Shown: positions 32,483 through 34,303 of the stretch, piece after piece
Numbering within the stretch: the first letter of the stretch is position 1
Layout: each line of letters opens with the position of its first letter
NCBI GenBank assembly: GCA_013697785.1
Contig: JACCWE010000077.1
Coordinates: 1-34,303 of the forward strand
DNA from: Gemmatimonadaceae bacterium
GTDB lineage: Bacteria; Gemmatimonadota; Gemmatimonadetes; Gemmatimonadales; Gemmatimonadaceae
Reading direction: 5' to 3'
Length of the DNA: 34,303 nt
Made by a program: the position numbers and the translations under genes
The notes under the pieces: model-generated
The model's database searches: none
Told to the model about the DNA's origin: nothing
The model's input: only the letters and a program-made list of their open reading frames with translations

Positions 32483-33439
32483 GTGAAGGCGCTGGTGACC
32501 GGCGGTGCCGGCTTCGCCGGCCAATGGCTGTGTCGCGAGCTGCTGCATTCGGGTTGGGAAGTGTGGGGCGCGCGGCTCGATGACTCGCTGCCGCCCGGCG
32601 CGCTCGACGGCGACGCCGCACGGTCGGTGCGCTGGTGGCAGGGCGATCTGCGCGCGCCCGAGTCCGCGCACGCGATGCTCGATGCCGCGATGCCCGACGC
32701 CATCTTCCATCTCGCGGGCATGGCCCACGTCGTCACTGCGAACGCCGATCCCGCGGGAACGCTCGACGTCAACGTGATCGTCGCGTCGCGCATCCTCGGC
32801 GAGGTGCGCACGCGCCGCGGCGGAGGGACACTCGACCCCGCGGTCGTGATCGTCGGAAGCGGCGAGCAGTACGGGCGCCACTCCGCGTCCGAGATGCCGC
32901 TCGACGAAGTGGCGGCGCAGAACCCGATGGGGATCTACGCCGCCTCCAAGACCGCGCAGGAGGTGCTCGCGCTCGAGGCGCATCGCACCGGTGGAGTTCG
33001 CGTCATCTGCGCGCGATCATTCAATCACAGTGGCCCGGGGCAGTCGCCGAGCTTCGTGATCCCAGCGCTGGTGAAGCGCACCGTCGCGCTGCGCGGCACG
33101 TCGAAGCCGCTCGTGATGGGAAACACCGACACCGTCCGCGATTTCTCGCACGTCGAGGACGTCGCGCGCGCGTACGTCGCGCTGGCCGAGCATGGCATAC
33201 CGGGCGACACGTACAACGTGGCGAGCGGCATCGGCACCGACATGGGGTCTCTCGCGCGACGCATCCTTGCCCTCGCTGGAGTAGACGCGAAATTGCAGTC
33301 GGACCCGGCGCTCGTTCGCCCCGCGGATGTCCCGGCGCTGGTGGGCAGCGCCGCGAAGCTGCGCGCGGCAACCGGCTGGGCCCCTCGCCACTCGCTCGAC
33401 ACCATTCTAGAAGAGCTCATTCGTGCCGCGTCGCACTGA
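32483..33439 (+). CDS. NAD-dependent epimerase/dehydratase family, probable GDP-4-dehydro-6-deoxy-D-mannose reductase
   Basis: 318 residues from GTG. Rossmann loop [17 protein letters not shown]. Catalytic motifs: [11 protein letters not shown] (Ser) and [16 protein letters not shown] (YxxxK); [20 protein letters not shown] resembles the substrate-loop region of Rmd. Paired with gmd it would reduce the keto sugar to GDP-D-rhamnose, or (as GDP-fucose synthase-like) another GDP-deoxyhexose. Rmd is favoured by length and by the single-step pairing. These sugars enter cell-surface polysaccharide. The last 17 bases overlap the carB start. Confidence 0.85.
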   Translation: MKALVTGGAGFAGQWLCRELLHSGWEVWGARLDDSLPPGALDGDAARSVRWWQGDLRAPESAHAMLDAAMPDAIFHLAGMAHVVTANADPAGTLDVNVIVASRILGEVRTRRGGGTLDPAVVIVGSGEQYGRHSASEMPLDEVAAQNPMGIYAASKTAQEVLALEAHRTGGVRVICARSFNHSGPGQSPSFVIPALVKRTVALRGTSKPLVMGNTDTVRDFSHVEDVARAYVALAEHGIPGDTYNVASGIGTDMGSLARRILALAGVDAKLQSDPALVRPADVPALVGSAAKLRAATGWAPRHSLDTILEELIRAASH

Positions 33440-34303
33440 CATACAGAAAATACTGCTCATAGGCTCCGGCCCGATCGTCATCGGGCAGGGCGCCGAGTTC
33501 GACTATTCGGGCACACAGGCGGCCAAGGCGCTGCGCGAAGAGGGATACACGGTCGTGCTGGTGAACTCGAATCCGGCAACGATCATGACGGATCCGGAAT
33601 TCGCCGACCGTACGTACGTCGAGCCTGTCACCGCCGATGTGGTGGAGCAGGTGATCGAGCGCGAGCGCCCCGACGCGCTGCTGCCCACGATGGGCGGGCA
33701 GACCGCGCTCAACGTCGCGCTGACGCTCGCGGACAGCGGCGTGCTCGAGAAGTACGGCGTCGAGCTCATTGGCGCGGATGCGCGCGCGATCAGACTGGCC
33801 GAGGATCGCGAGCTCTTCGCTGATGCGATGCGCCGCATCGGACAGCGCGTCGCGACGGGTGGCATCGCGCGCACGTGGGACGACGCGATCGCGCTCATCC
33901 CGATCGTCAGCTTCCCGGCGATCATCCGCCCATCGTTCACCCTCGGTGGCACGGGCGGTGGCGTCGCGTACAATCGTGAGGAGTACGAGGACATCGTGCG
34001 GCGCGGACTCGATCTTTCGCCCACGAGCCAGGTGCTCATCGAGCGCTCCCTTCTCGGCTGGAAGGAGTACGAGCTCGAGGTGATGCGCGATCACGCGGAC
34101 AACGTCGTGATCGTCTGCTCGATCGAGAACATCGATCCGATGGGCGTGCACACAGGCGACTCGATCACCGTCGCGCCCGCGCTCACGCTGACTGATCGCG
34201 AGTATCAAACCATGCGCGATGCGGCCGTCGCGATCATTCGTGAGATCGGCGTCGAGGCGGGCGGCTGCAACATCCAGTTCGCCGTCAATCCGGTGGATGG
34301 CGA
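33423..34303 (+). CDS. carB: Carbamoyl-phosphate synthase large subunit, 5' part (runs past window end)
   Basis: About 293 codons are in the window. It starts at GTG 33423, giving [20 protein letters not shown], the canonical CarB N-terminus, then [55 protein letters not shown] and the ATP-grasp loop [20 protein letters not shown], with [17 protein letters not shown] and [20 protein letters not shown]. It supplies carbamoyl phosphate for pyrimidines and arginine. The start lies 17 bases inside the reductase gene. The stop is not in the window. pyrD and pyrF are about 6 kb upstream, with the ribosomal genes between. Confidence 0.96.
   Translation, partial: MPRRTDIQKILLIGSGPIVIGQGAEFDYSGTQAAKALREEGYTVVLVNSNPATIMTDPEFADRTYVEPVTADVVEQVIERERPDALLPTMGGQTALNVALTLADSGVLEKYGVELIGADARAIRLAEDRELFADAMRRIGQRVATGGIARTWDDAIALIPIVSFPAIIRPSFTLGGTGGGVAYNREEYEDIVRRGLDLSPTSQVLIERSLLGWKEYELEVMRDHADNVVIVCSIENIDPMGVHTGDSITVAPALTLTDREYQTMRDAAVAIIREIGVEAGGCNIQFAVNPVDG

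Noticed and set aside
33417-34208. 263-residue minus-strand frame at the right end
   Set aside because: It lies opposite carB, whose N-terminal motifs are unmistakable on the plus strand; the frame is a shadow.

Overview
This is GC-rich bacterial chromosome, densely packed, with many GTG starts and genes that overlap by 1-17 bases. The gene families fit a member of the Gemmatimonadota. That placement rests on the mix of families: a NamZ/sodium-symporter/BadF-kinase set, an inositol-lipid gene pair, a branched-chain-type E1/E2 complex and small unrecognised proteins embedded in operons. It is an inference without a database search. No phage, transposon, CRISPR or plasmid feature was seen.

Left part (1-6916). 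The minus strand carries a 5'-truncated SDR remnant, a BadF-family sugar kinase, a sodium:solute symporter, an IscA/HesB-type Fe-S protein with its own promoter, and a second sodium:solute symporter. Divergent on plus is a NamZ-type exo-N-acetylmuramidase (DUF1343). The hydrolase, two symporters and kinase look like a pathway that trims cell-wall sugars outside the membrane, imports them and phosphorylates them. The iscA-like gene is inserted in the middle, and two perfect hairpins lie just before the kinase-linked symporter. A PLP-dependent decarboxylase on minus (6934-8427) has a promoter so close to its ATG that the mRNA is probably leaderless.

Centre (8551-24944). After a small lipoprotein gene and a strong promoter (8896-8924), about 20 genes run on plus with almost no gaps until a hairpin at 24948-24978. 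In order they are: CDP-alcohol phosphatidyltransferase and myo-inositol-1-phosphate synthase (inositol phospholipid head group); a lipoprotein and a small protein; 2-oxoacid dehydrogenase E1 alpha, E1 beta, a two-helix membrane protein and E2; two small unknown proteins; a PHP phosphoesterase; a 1-Cys peroxiredoxin; an SDR; an unknown Rossmann/Cys protein; thioredoxin reductase; an MBL hydrolase; a DUF4149-like membrane protein; an AhpD-like protein; a lipoprotein; aspartate ammonia-lyase; a cysteine-bearing Rrf2 regulator with its own promoter; and an unknown protein.

Right part (24948-34303). tRNA-Leu(CAG) on minus and smpB on plus diverge from back-to-back promoters. smpB overlaps an amidase gene, which overlaps pyrD, which overlaps pyrF. 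A terminator-like hairpin and a strong promoter then introduce rpmJ-rpsM-rpsK. A terminator, a structured leader and rpoA-rplQ-rpmB follow. rpsD, usual between rpsK and rpoA, is absent. After another terminator come GDP-mannose 4,6-dehydratase and a partner reductase (GDP-deoxyhexose synthesis), then carB, which runs off the window end.

Seven promoters found by eye all have a TTG-type -35, exactly 17 bases of spacer and a -10 near TAACTT/TATATT. I found no clearly new defence or mobile system. The best leads are the amino-sugar salvage locus with its hairpins, the inositol-lipid pair, the uncharacterised Rossmann/Cys protein, and the small unknown genes inside the dehydrogenase operon.
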